Shown: positions 34,077 to 42,674 of the stretch, in pieces | Position numbering within the stretch: the first letter of the stretch is position 1 | Layout: each line of letters opens with the position of its first letter | NCBI RefSeq assembly: GCF_004115155.1 | Contig: NZ_RDSM01000001.1 | Location: 2,046,001-2,110,000 of the forward strand | Source of the DNA: Granulicella sibirica | GTDB lineage: Bacteria; Acidobacteriota; Terriglobia; Terriglobales; Acidobacteriaceae | DNA: 64,000 nt | Direction of reading: 5' to 3' | Position numbers and translations under genes: made by a program | Notes under the pieces: generated by a model | What the model was told of the DNA's origin: nothing | Databases searched by the model: none | The model's input: only the letters and a program-made list of their open reading frames with translations

Positions 34077-34418
34077 ATGCTTCTCGAACTCGGCAAGGCG
34101 GGGTCGTTCGTGGTGTGCATCCTGTCGCTGTACTCGGTGCTGATGAGCGGGTTCTTCGAGCCGAATACGACGTGGGAGCAGAGACTGATGCTTGGGCTTT
34201 CACGGCTGTTCGTGGCGGGGTGCGTCAGCTTCGCAAGCGGGCTGGTGTTCTCCTACCCAGTGAAGACGAATCCGGATGCGGGCGTCTCGGTCTGGAGAGC
34301 GCTTCCGGTGCAGATGTTTCTTTGGGCGGGTGGCCTGATGGGCACACTGTTCTTGATCGCGTGGTACCTGCGGTGTGGGGGCGTGAATAGCTTTGGGTTC
34401 AAGGTTGATTGTTTCTAG
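34077..34418 (+). CDS. Small membrane protein of unknown function
   Basis: 113 residues with three predicted helices: about 7-24, 40-61 and 85-106. It ends in a short Cys-containing tail (LRCGGVNSFGFKVDCF). I use the ATG at 34077; a GTG one codon upstream is possible. I do not recognise the family. It is convergent with the XRE gene, whose stop lies 4 bp away. Confidence 0.65.
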   Translation: MLLELGKAGSFVVCILSLYSVLMSGFFEPNTTWEQRLMLGLSRLFVAGCVSFASGLVFSYPVKTNPDAGVSVWRALPVQMFLWAGGLMGTLFLIAWYLRCGGVNSFGFKVDCF

Positions 34419-34421
34419 ACG

Positions 34422-34649
34422 CTATTGCTTGCCTGGTTTGGTGGCAGCGTCCTGATATTGGAAGACCTGTTCGAGGGGCAGGCCGAAGACGGCGGCGATG
34501 CGGAAAGCCGTCTCGAGGGAGGGCGAGTACTTGTCGCCCTCGATGGCGATGACGGTCTGGCGGGTGAGCTCGATGCGGTCGGCGAGTTGCTGCTGAGTCA
34601 TGTCGCGGGCGGCGCGGAGGTCGCGGATGCGGTTGCGGATGTTGCCCAT
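34422..34649 (-). CDS. XRE-family HTH regulator (YozG-like)
   Basis: 75 residues: MGNIRNRIRDLRAARDMTQQQLADRIELTRQTVIAIEGDKYSPSLETAFRIA, the small Cro/C1-like group of regulators that pair with membrane proteins (key parts MTQQQLADRIELTRQTV). It overlaps the upstream membrane-protein gene by one base, so it is the second gene of a two-gene unit. Two matching 18-bp sites in front of that unit are likely its operators. Confidence 0.9.
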   Translation of the reverse strand: MGNIRNRIRDLRAARDMTQQQLADRIELTRQTVIAIEGDKYSPSLETAFRIAAVFGLPLEQVFQYQDAATKPGKQ

Positions 34650-35074
34650 CAGATCGTCCTCCGGTAGGCGATGAGCTGGGAGACGATCTTGATGAGCTCG
34701 GAGAGGACGACCATGCCCAGGAAGACGCTGAGGAAGTGAAGGCCCATGTGGTTGGGGTTGATGAGGCCGTGGACGGCGTGGAGCCAGAGCAGGCCCATGC
34801 CGAAGAGGATCATGCCGACCAGGGCGAAGTAGGCGTTGCGATATCCGAGGCCGGCGATGTGGCGGTCACGTTCGTCGGTGATGCGGTTGCGCGAGGCGAT
34901 GGCGATGATCGATTGCAGAAGTATCTGCGCGACGATAAGCAGGAGGATGGTGCCGACGATATGCGTGAGGGTCGTGGGGTGGTGCAGCACGTAGACACAG
35001 TAGGGGATGTAGACGATGAGGTCCGCGGCGAGAGTGCCGTAGAGAGATTTTTCCTGGTAGGAGAGGGTGGACAT
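34649..35074 (-). CDS. Membrane protein partnered with XRE regulator (DUF2178-like)
   Basis: 141 residues, four helices at about 15-33, 37-60, 80-103 and 113-133, with the cytosolic loop ASRNRITDERDRHIAGLGYRNAYF (ITDERD core) between helices two and three. This NEIxDERDx-type loop is typical of DUF2178/DUF3796-like proteins found beside small XRE regulators. Function is unknown; a sensor of membrane state or an inhibitor of the regulator is an inference. It is the first gene after the operator region. Confidence 0.75.
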   Translation of the reverse strand: MSTLSYQEKSLYGTLAADLIVYIPYCVYVLHHPTTLTHIVGTILLLIVAQILLQSIIAIASRNRITDERDRHIAGLGYRNAYFALVGMILFGMGLLWLHAVHGLINPNHMGLHFLSVFLGMVVLSELIKIVSQLIAYRRTI

Positions 35075-35086
35075 CGGCGGGCTCCA

Positions 35087-35104
35087 TGTAAGAAATCTTT
35101 GACA
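35087..35104. promoter_or_regulatory. Candidate XRE operator, proximal copy
   Basis: TGTAAGAAATCTTTGACA, an 18-bp near-palindrome (TGT.A.. arms) ending 13 bases before the membrane-protein ATG. It matches, in opposite orientation, the site at 35133-35150. Confidence 0.65.
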
Positions 35105-35132
35105 CGAAGACGGTAGAATGTTTGGGCCAACA

Positions 35133-35150
35133 TGTCAAATATTCTTTACA
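35133..35150. promoter_or_regulatory. Candidate XRE operator, distal copy, containing -35 box
   Basis: TGTCAAATATTCTTTACA. On the minus strand it includes a consensus TTGACA (-35), followed after 17 bases by TACCGT (a weak -10). Repressor bound here would cover the promoter of the membrane-protein/XRE unit. Confidence 0.65.
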
Positions 35151-35218
35151 TCGAAGACTGAGTTTTGGTGCAGGCGCGGGTTGGACGTGGTTAGATGTTT
35201 GGGATGGAGGTGCTGGAG

Positions 35219-35488
35219 ATGTGCCGGAACATCAAGATGCTCTTCAACTTCGATCCGCCGGTGACGCCGGAGGAAGTGCGGGCCGCGTCGCTGCAGTTCG
35301 TGCGGAAGATCAGTGGCTTCAGTAAGCCGTCGAAGGCAAATGAGACGGCGTTCGCGGCAGCCGTGGATGGGATTGCGGCGGTTTCGATGCAGTTGATGGC
35401 GGCGCTTGAGACGAGTGCTCCGGCTAAGAACCGGGAGGAAGAGGCGGCGAAGCTGAAGGCTCTAAGCGCGAAGCGGTTCGCGAACTGA
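35219..35488 (+). CDS. DUF2277 family protein
   Basis: 89 residues beginning MCRNIKMLFNFDPPVTPEEV, the characteristic DUF2277 opening, followed by LQFVRKISGFSKPSKANETAF. The start at 35219 matches the family and has GGAG/GGAGG upstream; the ORF runs 8 codons further 5'. The family is of unknown function, cytosolic and helix-rich. Confidence 0.85.
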   Translation: MCRNIKMLFNFDPPVTPEEVRAASLQFVRKISGFSKPSKANETAFAAAVDGIAAVSMQLMAALETSAPAKNREEEAAKLKALSAKRFAN

Positions 35489-35507
35489 GCCTGAAGTACC
35501 GCGCGAC

Positions 35508-36707
35508 CTAGAAGCGGGCCAACACCTGCTCAATGCGGTCGGCGGCCCACTCAAGGTCGGTCTGGTCGATGGTGAGGGGTGGGGCCAGGCGGATCACCGT
35601 TGTATGCGTCTCCTTGCAGAGGAGGCCGGCTTCCATGAGAGCTTCGCAGATGGGGCGGGCGGGCATGTTGAGCTCCATCGCGATCCACAGGCCGCGACCG
35701 CGGACGGAGGCGACCTGTGGGCTGCGGATCTGGCGGAGGCGCTCGATGAACCAGCCCCCGAGGATGGCGGAGCGCTCGGAGAGGTTTTCGTCGATGATGA
35801 CGCGAAGGGCCGCGCGGGCGATGGCGCAGGCGAGGGGGTTGCCGCCGAAGGTGCTGCCGTGGTCGCCGGGGTGGAGGACGCCGAGGATCTCGCGGGAGGC
35901 GAGGACGGCTGATACGGGGTAGAAGCCGCCGGAGAGGGCCTTCCCGATAATGGCGACGTCAGGGCGGATGCCTTCGTGCTGGAAGGCGAAGAGCTTGCCG
36001 GTGCGACCGAGGCCGGACTGGATCTCGTCGGCGATGAAGAGGACGTTGTGGGCGCGGCAGATCTCGGAGGCGGCTTTGAGGAAGCCGTCAGGGGGGATCT
36101 GGACTCCTGCTTCGCCCTGGATGGGCTCGACGAGGAAGGCGCAGGTGTTGGGGGTGATGGCCTGCTCGAGGGCGGCGGCGTCGCCGAAGGCGATGACCTT
36201 GAAGCCGTCGAGGTAGGGGCCGAAGCCGTCTTTGTACTGGTCTTCGGAGGAGAAGCTGACGATCGAGATGGTGCGACCGTGGAAGTTGTTGGTGCAGACG
36301 ATGATCTCGGCGCGGTTGGCGTGGATGCCTTTGACCTGGTAGCCCCACTTGCGGGCGACCTTGATGGCGGACTCGACGGCTTCGGTGCCGGAGTTCATGG
36401 GGAGGACCATCTCAAAGCCGGTGAGGGTGGTGAGCTCTTCGTAGAAGAGGGGGAGCTGATCGTTACGGAAGGCGCGGGAGGTGAGGGTGACCTTTTGGGC
36501 CTGCTCGACCATGGCCTGGAGGATGCGGGGGTGGCAGTGGCCCTGATTCACCGCCGAATACGCGGCTAGACAGTCGAGGTAACGCTTGCCTTCGACGTCG
36601 TAGACCCAGCTTCCGCTTGCCCGCTCGATGACGACGTTGAGGGGATGGTAGTTGTGGGCTCCGTACTGCTCCTCGAGTTCGATGAAGTCTTTCGTCAGGG
36701 CGGCCAT
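35508..36707 (-). CDS. rocD: Ornithine aminotransferase
   Basis: It transfers the delta-amino group of ornithine to 2-oxoglutarate, giving glutamate semialdehyde in arginine breakdown. 399 residues, class III PLP aminotransferase. Visible motifs: [20 protein letters not shown] (PLP phosphate binding), [35 protein letters not shown] (Asp to PLP nitrogen) and the Schiff-base lysine in [15 protein letters not shown] (about 255). Length and motif set favour ornithine over acetylornithine or GABA enzymes. No partner genes of arginine catabolism lie beside it. Confidence 0.9.
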   Translation of the reverse strand: MAALTKDFIELEEQYGAHNYHPLNVVIERASGSWVYDVEGKRYLDCLAAYSAVNQGHCHPRILQAMVEQAQKVTLTSRAFRNDQLPLFYEELTTLTGFEMVLPMNSGTEAVESAIKVARKWGYQVKGIHANRAEIIVCTNNFHGRTISIVSFSSEDQYKDGFGPYLDGFKVIAFGDAAALEQAITPNTCAFLVEPIQGEAGVQIPPDGFLKAASEICRAHNVLFIADEIQSGLGRTGKLFAFQHEGIRPDVAIIGKALSGGFYPVSAVLASREILGVLHPGDHGSTFGGNPLACAIARAALRVIIDENLSERSAILGGWFIERLRQIRSPQVASVRGRGLWIAMELNMPARPICEALMEAGLLCKETHTTVIRLAPPLTIDQTDLEWAADRIEQVLARF

Positions 36708-36753
36708 ACCTGATTTTGCCCTAGAAACCGGGTGGGCGGCTACCGTTGTCGCG

Positions 36754-37294
36754 TTACTGGCCCTGCGAGGAGCGGACGAGGCGGGCTGGAGAGGCGGCGC
36801 GCGTTGCCTCGAAGTAGGTTCCGCAGGCGCTGACGACGATGGTGTTGCGGTCTACGAGGAGGACAGAGTCGCCGGGGATTTCGGTGGTCGAGCCGGTGAC
36901 GTCGGCGTCGTCGTGCTGCATGTCGACCTCGAGGACGCGGGGGGAGGTGATGTTGAGCTCACTGAGGCTTAGGGGTGTGCCCAGTGCGTGTCCGGTCTCC
37001 TGGGTGAAGGTGTCGGCGGTGACGGTGCGGGTAACGATGCCGGTGAGGGGCAACTCCCCCTCCCTGCCAGCGCATTTCGCGTTGGCGATAGGTGAGGGTG
37101 GTACCGACGAGATTCTTGGCGGCATCCCAGCAGCCGGTGTTCTTCGTCGGGAGCTGGCGGACGATCTTCCAGGTGCCGGCTATCTGAGGGGGGAGAGCTT
37201 CCTGGGACGGCGCCATGGTGCTTGTGGCGGCGGCGAGTATGGCAAGTGCGGCGAGGCTCCTCGCGAGATTCTTCGTCAGGTTAATTGTCGTCAT
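36754..37294 (-). pseudogene. Secreted protein of unknown function, frameshifted in a G5 run
   Basis: The first part (from 37294) has a signal peptide, MTTINLTKNLARSLAALAIL..., then IAGTWKIVRQLPTKNTGCWDAAKNLVGTTLTYRQREMRWQGG. The second part continues in another frame as ELPLTGIVTRTVTADTF... to the stop at 36754. Dropping one base from the five Cs at 37056-37060 (G5 on the coding strand) joins them into about 179 residues. The fold looks like a small lipocalin-like or beta-barrel protein with cysteines (CWDA, SACGTYF). It may be a pseudogene, a slippage-controlled gene or a sequencing error. Confidence 0.65.
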
Positions 37295-37387
37295 CGTCTT
37301 GACCCGGATACGTTGGAATTCAGGTTTGCTTATCTCCTTAGAGCTCGGGGGCCGTCTTTGCGATGCCTGCGAGGCGGCTTTCGGGCT

Positions 37388-38410
37388 TCAGCGCCAGCCG
37401 AGCGCGGGGGCGACGGTCGTGAGGATCGCCTCGATCACATGCACGTTGTAGGCGACGCCGAGTTGATTGGGGACGGTGAGGAGGAGCGTGTCGGCCTCGG
37501 CGATTGCTTCGTCTTTTCGGAGTTGCTCGATGAGTACCTCGGGTTCGGCAGCGTAGCCACGGCCGAAGACCGCACGGGTCGATGCGTCTATAAAGCCGAT
37601 CTGGTCCGTCTCCTGCTTGCTGTGTCCGAAGTAGGCACGATCCATGTCATTCATGAGAGCGAAGATGCTTCGGCTGACGGAGACGCGGGGAACCCGAGTG
37701 TGTCCAGCCTCGGCCCATGCGGCGCGGAATGCCCGAATCTGGGCTGCCTGCTGGATGTGCAGGGGCTCTCCAGTTTCATCGAATTTGAGGGTCGAGCTTT
37801 GCAGGTTCATGCCTTGGTTCGCAGCCCAAACCGCAGTGGCATTGGAGGCCGAGCCCCACCAGATCCGCTCGCGCAGGCCATCGGAAAAAGGCTCCAGGCG
37901 TAGAAGGCCCGGTGGGTTCGGGAACATCGGCCGCGGGGCGGGCTTCGCAAACCCTTGACCGTTCAAGAGGTCCAGATACTCCTCGGTATGGCGCCGGCCC
38001 ATAGCGGCATCATCTTCGCCTGGAGCTGGGTTGTAGCCAAAATGACGCCAGCCTTCGATGACCTGCTCCGGCGATCCCCGGCTGATGCCAAGTTGCAGGC
38101 GTCCGCCGGAGATCAGATCGGCCGCAGAAGAATCCTCCGCCATGTAATGCGGGTTCTCATAGCGCATATCGATGACGCCTGTACCGATCTCGATGGTTCG
38201 GGTGCGTGCGCCAACGGCGGCGAGCAGAGGGAAGGGCGACGATAACTGACGCGCAAAGTGATGGACGCGGAAGTAAGCGCCGTCGGCTCCGAGGCGCTCC
38301 GCTTCGACAGCAAGATCAATCGACTGCAGGAGTACGTCGGCCGCCGAGCGTGTCTGCGATTGTGGGGAAGGCGTCCAGTGGCCGAAAGACAAAAAGCCAA
38401 TCTTCTTCAT
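37388..38410 (-). CDS. LLM-class flavin-dependent oxidoreductase
   Basis: About 340 residues of the luciferase-like monooxygenase superfamily, which uses reduced FMN or F420 to oxidise small organic molecules. Opening MKKIGFLSFGHW, then the barrel motifs GAYFRVHHFARQLSSPFPLL (His-rich substrate edge), TRTIEIGTGVIDMRYENPHYMAED and LQLGISRGSPEQVI. I start at the ATG at 38410 on family grounds; an upstream ATG at 38431 adds seven residues. The substrate is unknown. Confidence 0.88.
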   Translation of the reverse strand: MKKIGFLSFGHWTPSPQSQTRSAADVLLQSIDLAVEAERLGADGAYFRVHHFARQLSSPFPLLAAVGARTRTIEIGTGVIDMRYENPHYMAEDSSAADLISGGRLQLGISRGSPEQVIEGWRHFGYNPAPGEDDAAMGRRHTEEYLDLLNGQGFAKPAPRPMFPNPPGLLRLEPFSDGLRERIWWGSASNATAVWAANQGMNLQSSTLKFDETGEPLHIQQAAQIRAFRAAWAEAGHTRVPRVSVSRSIFALMNDMDRAYFGHSKQETDQIGFIDASTRAVFGRGYAAEPEVLIEQLRKDEAIAEADTLLLTVPNQLGVAYNVHVIEAILTTVAPALGWR

Positions 38411-38591
38411 AGAGATTAAGATTCTCGACATCCCCGAAAGATGCGGTAGCGATGTTTGAGACGTGTAACGCTGGATGATTCGAGAATGCCGCCATGAGAG
38501 AGCTTTGGCTACTGGCACGACAGATGTTCCGGGGGCGCTTTCTCGGGCTCCACGATCGGGTGTCGCCTGTACTCTGATCCACAGAGTCCTT

Positions 38592-41237
38592 TTAAAAGGT
38601 GGGAACGCCTTCTTCCACTACGAGCTGGTCTACGTCGATGTTGAGGGCGTAGCCGAGTTTGCGGAAGTCGTCTTTCCATTCTTTCGACCAGTATGTTGGG
38701 TCTGAGCGGCGGAGGAGGTCGTTCCAGATGTTCTGGGATTGCCAGAGGTTGATCTCCAGCGGCATCGCGCGGATGGAGTCGGCGATGAATAGGGTCTTCT
38801 GGAGGGCGATGCGGGCGGAGTGTTCGCCGGAGAGGGCGGCTTCGAGGTGGACCATGGCGCGCTTCATGCGCTGGCTGGCAGCGAAGTTGAGGGTGGGAAG
38901 GTCGAGGGTGACCTGGTCGGTGTGGGCGCGGGCGAAGAGGCTGTCGAACTCGACGGTGTCGAATTCGGGGGCTTCGAAGGCGCGGCGCATGCTGGCGTTG
39001 ATGGCGAAGCTGGCCGCGAGGGCGAGAGCGGGCGGGGCGGTCATGCCGGATTCGGTGAGGAAGTGGAGGAGTGAGGCGTGGTCCTCGTAGATGGTGCGAA
39101 GGGAGTTCTCCATCTCCTCGAGGGTTTGGTCAAGGATGGTGCGGAGGATGCGGTTCTGCTCGTCGGCGAAGAGGCTGGTGAGCGAATAGGCTAGGTCGCC
39201 GAACTGACGGTCGATGAGGCGGATGATCTCGGGGAGGTTGGCGCGGCGGATGGCGGCGCGGACATCGTTGCAGAAGGCATCGAAGGCGGCAATGTCAGCG
39301 GGTTCTTCGGCGTTGTAGCGCTTGACGGCGGCGGAGAGGTTCTGGTCGCCGAGGTGAAGGACGGCGAAGCACATCTCTTCGGTCTCCTCGGTGACGCGGG
39401 AGCGGATGCGGGCGCGGCCGAGGGAGACTTTGCCGCGGCCTGAGGTGAAGTTCTCCTGGGCGTCGCGGTGGACGTCAAAACAGAAGAGCTCGCCGTCCTC
39501 AGGGTAGGCGCGGAAGACGGAGCTGATGGCGTAGTGGGCTCCGACCTGCTCGAGACCGATGCGCATGGGGGTGACGTGCTTGCGGTAGATCTGGGCTCCG
39601 TCGCCCTCCTCGGGGAGGTTGCTCTTGGCCAGTGCGAGCTTCTCGAGGAAGACGGCTTCGAGCGCGGCGCCGGGTTCGCCGAAGAGCTTGGCGGCGAGCT
39701 GAAGGACGCGGCCGGCGTAGGCGATGATCTGGACGGTTTCGATGCCGGAGATCTCGTCGAAGAACCATCCGCACGAGGTGTACATGAGCTGGGTGTGGCG
39801 TTCGAGTTCGAGGAGCTCGAAGACGACGACGCGCTCGTCGGGGTTGAGCTCGCGGATGGCGTGTTCTTTGAGGAAGGCATCGGTCGCGGCTGGAGAGCGG
39901 TCGAGAACGACATCGATGTAGGCGTCGCGGGCGGTCCAGAGATCCTTGAGGCAGGTTTCGGCGAACTTTTCGGCAAGGGGGGCGGAGGCATCGCGGAGGT
40001 AGTCGAGGGCGTCGCGGAGGGGGCCGCGCCAGAGCTGGTTCATGCCGGGCTTACCGCCATTGCATCCGCAGTTGGAGCGCCAGCGCTCGACGCCGTGGAA
40101 GCAGGACCAGCTTGTGTCTTCGGCGACCTCGGCCTCCCAGTGGGGCGGGAAGAGGTCGAGGAACTCGCCGTAGTTGGTGAGCTTGGCGTGGCCTTCGGAC
40201 TCGATCCAGTGCATGGCGTAGGAGAGCGCCATCTCGCCGTGCTTGTGGTGGTGACCGTAGGATTCGCCGTCGGTGGCGACGTGGGAGAGCTGGGCCTTAT
40301 CGGGATCGTTAGGATTGTCGGGATGGAAGCCGCCGAGAAGACGGCGGGCGAAGGTCTCGCCGGAGTTGAGCAAGCCCTCAAAGGCTATGGCGCGGGAACC
40401 GGGGCCGTCGTAGAAGAAGACGTTGATGCTGCGGCCCTCGTCGAGCTTGACGAGGTAGGCGTGGGTAGGGTCGACGGTGGCGTCTGGGGTGCCGATCCAG
40501 TCGTTTGGTTTCTTGATTGGGGTGGGCGCAGGTTTGCCGGGAACGAGGGAGATGGGAAGGTCCGGGGACTCTTCCTGGATCAGGGGGCGAATGCGGGCAC
40601 ACTGGTTGGGAGCGAGGATAGTGAACTTGATGCCTTCGCGGGCCATGAGGTCGAGCACGGCGCGGTTGACGGCGGTTTCGGCGAGCCACATGCCCTCGGG
40701 ACGGCGATGGAAGCGATGGACGAAGTCGGCGATGCCCCAGCGGATCTGGGTGATGGCGTCACGCTCGCTGGCGAGGGGCATGATGATGTGGTTGTAGACC
40801 TGGGCCATGGCGGAGCCGTGTCCGCCGTAGCGGAGGATGCTGGCCTTATCGGCGTCGAGGATGGTGCGATAGGCGCGAGGGGCCTTGTCGTGGAGCCAGC
40901 TCAGGAGGGTGGGGCCAAAGTTGAAGCTCATCCGCGAATAGTTGTTGACGATACGGATGATCTGGTTTTCGAGGTTGGTGATGCGCGAGGCTCCGTTGGG
41001 GGCGTAACACTCGGCGGTGATGCGGTCGTTCCAGTCGTGGTAGGGGGCGGCGGAGTCCTGGACCTCGACGGTCTCGAGCCAGGGGTTTTCGCGCGGCGGC
41101 TGGTAGAAGTGTCCGTGGATGCAGACGTAGCGTGGGTGGGTCGCCTGGTCGTGGGGAGGAATGGGAGGTTGAGCCGCGGCCTTCTTCTGCTTCTGGCGTG
41201 CGTCGAAACTATAGAGGGTCAGTCGGTTTCTTCTCAT
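38592..41237 (-). CDS. DUF3536/glycoside hydrolase family 57 protein
   Basis: 881 residues. The N-terminal catalytic barrel belongs to GH57: YVCIHGHFYQPPRENPWLE (His-Gly-His motif at about 38-45), PEGMWLAETAVNRAVLDLM (the catalytic Glu region), and ATDGESYGHHHKHGEMAL (Asp region). The long C-terminal part is the helical DUF3536 domain. GH57 enzymes act on alpha-glucans, either hydrolysing or branching; the substrate here is not clear. Long plus-strand open frames across this gene are GC-driven shadows. It appears monocistronic. Confidence 0.9.
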   Translation of the reverse strand: MRRNRLTLYSFDARQKQKKAAAQPPIPPHDQATHPRYVCIHGHFYQPPRENPWLETVEVQDSAAPYHDWNDRITAECYAPNGASRITNLENQIIRIVNNYSRMSFNFGPTLLSWLHDKAPRAYRTILDADKASILRYGGHGSAMAQVYNHIIMPLASERDAITQIRWGIADFVHRFHRRPEGMWLAETAVNRAVLDLMAREGIKFTILAPNQCARIRPLIQEESPDLPISLVPGKPAPTPIKKPNDWIGTPDATVDPTHAYLVKLDEGRSINVFFYDGPGSRAIAFEGLLNSGETFARRLLGGFHPDNPNDPDKAQLSHVATDGESYGHHHKHGEMALSYAMHWIESEGHAKLTNYGEFLDLFPPHWEAEVAEDTSWSCFHGVERWRSNCGCNGGKPGMNQLWRGPLRDALDYLRDASAPLAEKFAETCLKDLWTARDAYIDVVLDRSPAATDAFLKEHAIRELNPDERVVVFELLELERHTQLMYTSCGWFFDEISGIETVQIIAYAGRVLQLAAKLFGEPGAALEAVFLEKLALAKSNLPEEGDGAQIYRKHVTPMRIGLEQVGAHYAISSVFRAYPEDGELFCFDVHRDAQENFTSGRGKVSLGRARIRSRVTEETEEMCFAVLHLGDQNLSAAVKRYNAEEPADIAAFDAFCNDVRAAIRRANLPEIIRLIDRQFGDLAYSLTSLFADEQNRILRTILDQTLEEMENSLRTIYEDHASLLHFLTESGMTAPPALALAASFAINASMRRAFEAPEFDTVEFDSLFARAHTDQVTLDLPTLNFAASQRMKRAMVHLEAALSGEHSARIALQKTLFIADSIRAMPLEINLWQSQNIWNDLLRRSDPTYWSKEWKDDFRKLGYALNIDVDQLVVEEGVPTF

Positions 41238-41322
41238 GGTCGTTCTGATGCCTTTGGACGCTCCCGATTGTACGCGGGCGCTATGGGATTTCGGCTATGG
41301 CCCCAAGGTGGGATGCTATGGA

Positions 41323-42036
41323 TCAGGGCTGGGCGGGGGCTTTCGGGTTGGCGAGATCGCAGGCGCGCCACATGTACCAGCTCGCGACCGACCGCCAGGG
41401 CTGCCACCGTTTGGCACGCTTTTCCATGTCGGCGGGGGTGGGGAGGTCCGCTGGCGTCACCTTCTTTGTCGGCTTGAGGCCCTGGAAAGTGAGAGCGAAG
41501 CCTTTGCGGACGCCGTAGTCGGTGACGGGGAGGACGTCCGGTCGCCCAAGGCGGAAGATGAGCATCATTTCGACGGTCCATTTACCGATGCCGCGCACCT
41601 GGGTGAGGTGCTCGATGATGTCGTCGTCGGACATGCGGCGGATGCGGGCGAGGGTGGGGACAGTCCCATCCAGTGTCTTGGCGGCGAGGTCGCGGAGGGC
41701 GAGGGCCTTGTTGTGGGAGAGGCCGGCGAGTCGGAGTTGCTCGTTGGGTGCGTCCAGGATGTGTTGAGGGTCCGGGTGGATGCCGATGCCGACGAGGTCT
41801 TCGAAGGAAGCGATAAGGCGAGCGTGGATGGCTGCGGCTGCCTTGCCATGGAGCTGCTGGTAGATGATGGATTGGACGAGGGATTCAAACGGGGAGAGGG
41901 TGCTGCCGATCTTGAGGGTGAAGGGTCCGGCGCGCTCGATCAGGCCGCCGAGTTTGGGGTCGGCCTTGGTGAGTTCGGCGAGGGCGCTCGCGATGTCGTA
42001 GCGTGGCGAGCGAGGGGCGGCGACGAGGCGGGGCAT
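41323..42036 (-). CDS. DNA-3-methyladenine glycosylase II (AlkA-type)
   Basis: 237 residues, HhH-GPD superfamily base-excision repair enzyme that removes alkylated purines. The diagnostic block LTQVRGIGKWTVEMMLIFRLGRPDVLPVTDYGVRKG (helix-hairpin-helix plus catalytic Asp in VTDYGV) spans about residues 148-183; key parts are GIGKWTVEM and VTDYGV. It lacks the Fe-S cluster cysteines of MutY/Nth. Other family members with this length act in alkylation repair. It lies 85 bp downstream of the GH57 start and is not linked to it. Confidence 0.9.
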   Translation of the reverse strand: MPRLVAAPRSPRYDIASALAELTKADPKLGGLIERAGPFTLKIGSTLSPFESLVQSIIYQQLHGKAAAAIHARLIASFEDLVGIGIHPDPQHILDAPNEQLRLAGLSHNKALALRDLAAKTLDGTVPTLARIRRMSDDDIIEHLTQVRGIGKWTVEMMLIFRLGRPDVLPVTDYGVRKGFALTFQGLKPTKKVTPADLPTPADMEKRAKRWQPWRSVASWYMWRACDLANPKAPAQP

Positions 42037-42379
42037 GGTCTTTCAAAGTATCAGCTACCTTGCGTTCAGGGAGGTCTGAGGGGTGACAGAGCCTCAGCCA
42101 GGCGGAGATTTACTCAGTCGCGAGCGGGAAGAGAAACTGGCCGAATTATGCGATGACTGAAGAGTCATCCCAGTTCAAGGCGTTCGAACATCGGCCGTCC
42201 AAAACTCGGCCCAAAGTGGTCGCATTTCCAATTCCGGACGATTCTTTTCGTGACTATATATAGTGGTTTTTTGGCGTGCCGCTGCCAGAACAGCACGAGA
42301 TACTGGGGGTGGGTTTTCGCATCGATCCGATAATCGATGCCTCTTTTCGCCAAAAGTTAGAGTGCGTGTTCTGAAGCAC

Positions 42380-42407
42380 TTGGCAAAGAAAATCTGACTG
42401 CTATACT
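42380..42407 (+). promoter_or_regulatory. Candidate promoter of act-cta operon
   Basis: TTGGCA (42380-42385) and TATACT (42402-42407) separated by 16 bases: a good sigma-70-type match, located before the 11-gene respiratory cluster. It predicts a start near 42414 and a 5' leader of about 260 nt. Confidence 0.55.
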
Positions 42408-42461
42408 CGGAACTTCTTAGGCTAGTTTTCCACGGTTGGTCTCGAACGTAACCATCCGAAG

Positions 42462-42498
42462 GTTCCGGAAGCCCGGAACAAAACGTCCGGGAACGGAC
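42462..42498 (+). promoter_or_regulatory. Twin hairpins in the act operon leader
   Basis: First hairpin GTTCCGG-AAGC-CCGGAAC (42462-42479), then after 5 bases GTCCG-GGAA-CGGAC (42485-42498), the latter capped by a GNRA-type tetraloop. Such tandem stems in a leader may stabilise the message or bind a regulator; no known riboswitch pattern is recognised. Confidence 0.45.
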
Positions 42499-42674
42499 AA
42501 AAACTTAAACTGCTGGCGCTTGTGGACGCGTTGAGCGACCGGCGTATGCGGCCCCGGACGAGCTTCAGGAACACAAGGATCACGCTCCATCGGCACCTTT
42601 GGATGGCCGCGAAACGGTAGAACGCAGAACTTCCAGATCTTCTTAGAAGACGCAGAGGAAGCAGGAAAGCACTC

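Larger units (their letters stand above)
42037..42674. other. Intergenic and 5' leader region of the respiratory operon
   Basis: About 640 bases. A 62-codon minus-strand frame (42165-42353) lacks motifs and is not called. The right half carries a promoter candidate (42380-42407) and a leader of about 260 bases with two adjacent hairpins (42462-42498). AT content rises around 42240-42410, as expected of a promoter region. Confidence 0.6.

Noticed and set aside
39468..41477. A 669-codon open frame on the plus strand across the GH57 gene
   Set aside because: It is antisense to a clear GH57/DUF3536 gene; its composition (Gly, Glu, Asp, Val, Ala) is what the complement of a GC-rich gene gives, and it has no recognisable domain.
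42165..42353. A 62-codon minus-strand frame (TTG start) in the region before actA
   Set aside because: No ribosome site, no recognisable motif, and low AT/GC-bias support; could be chance.
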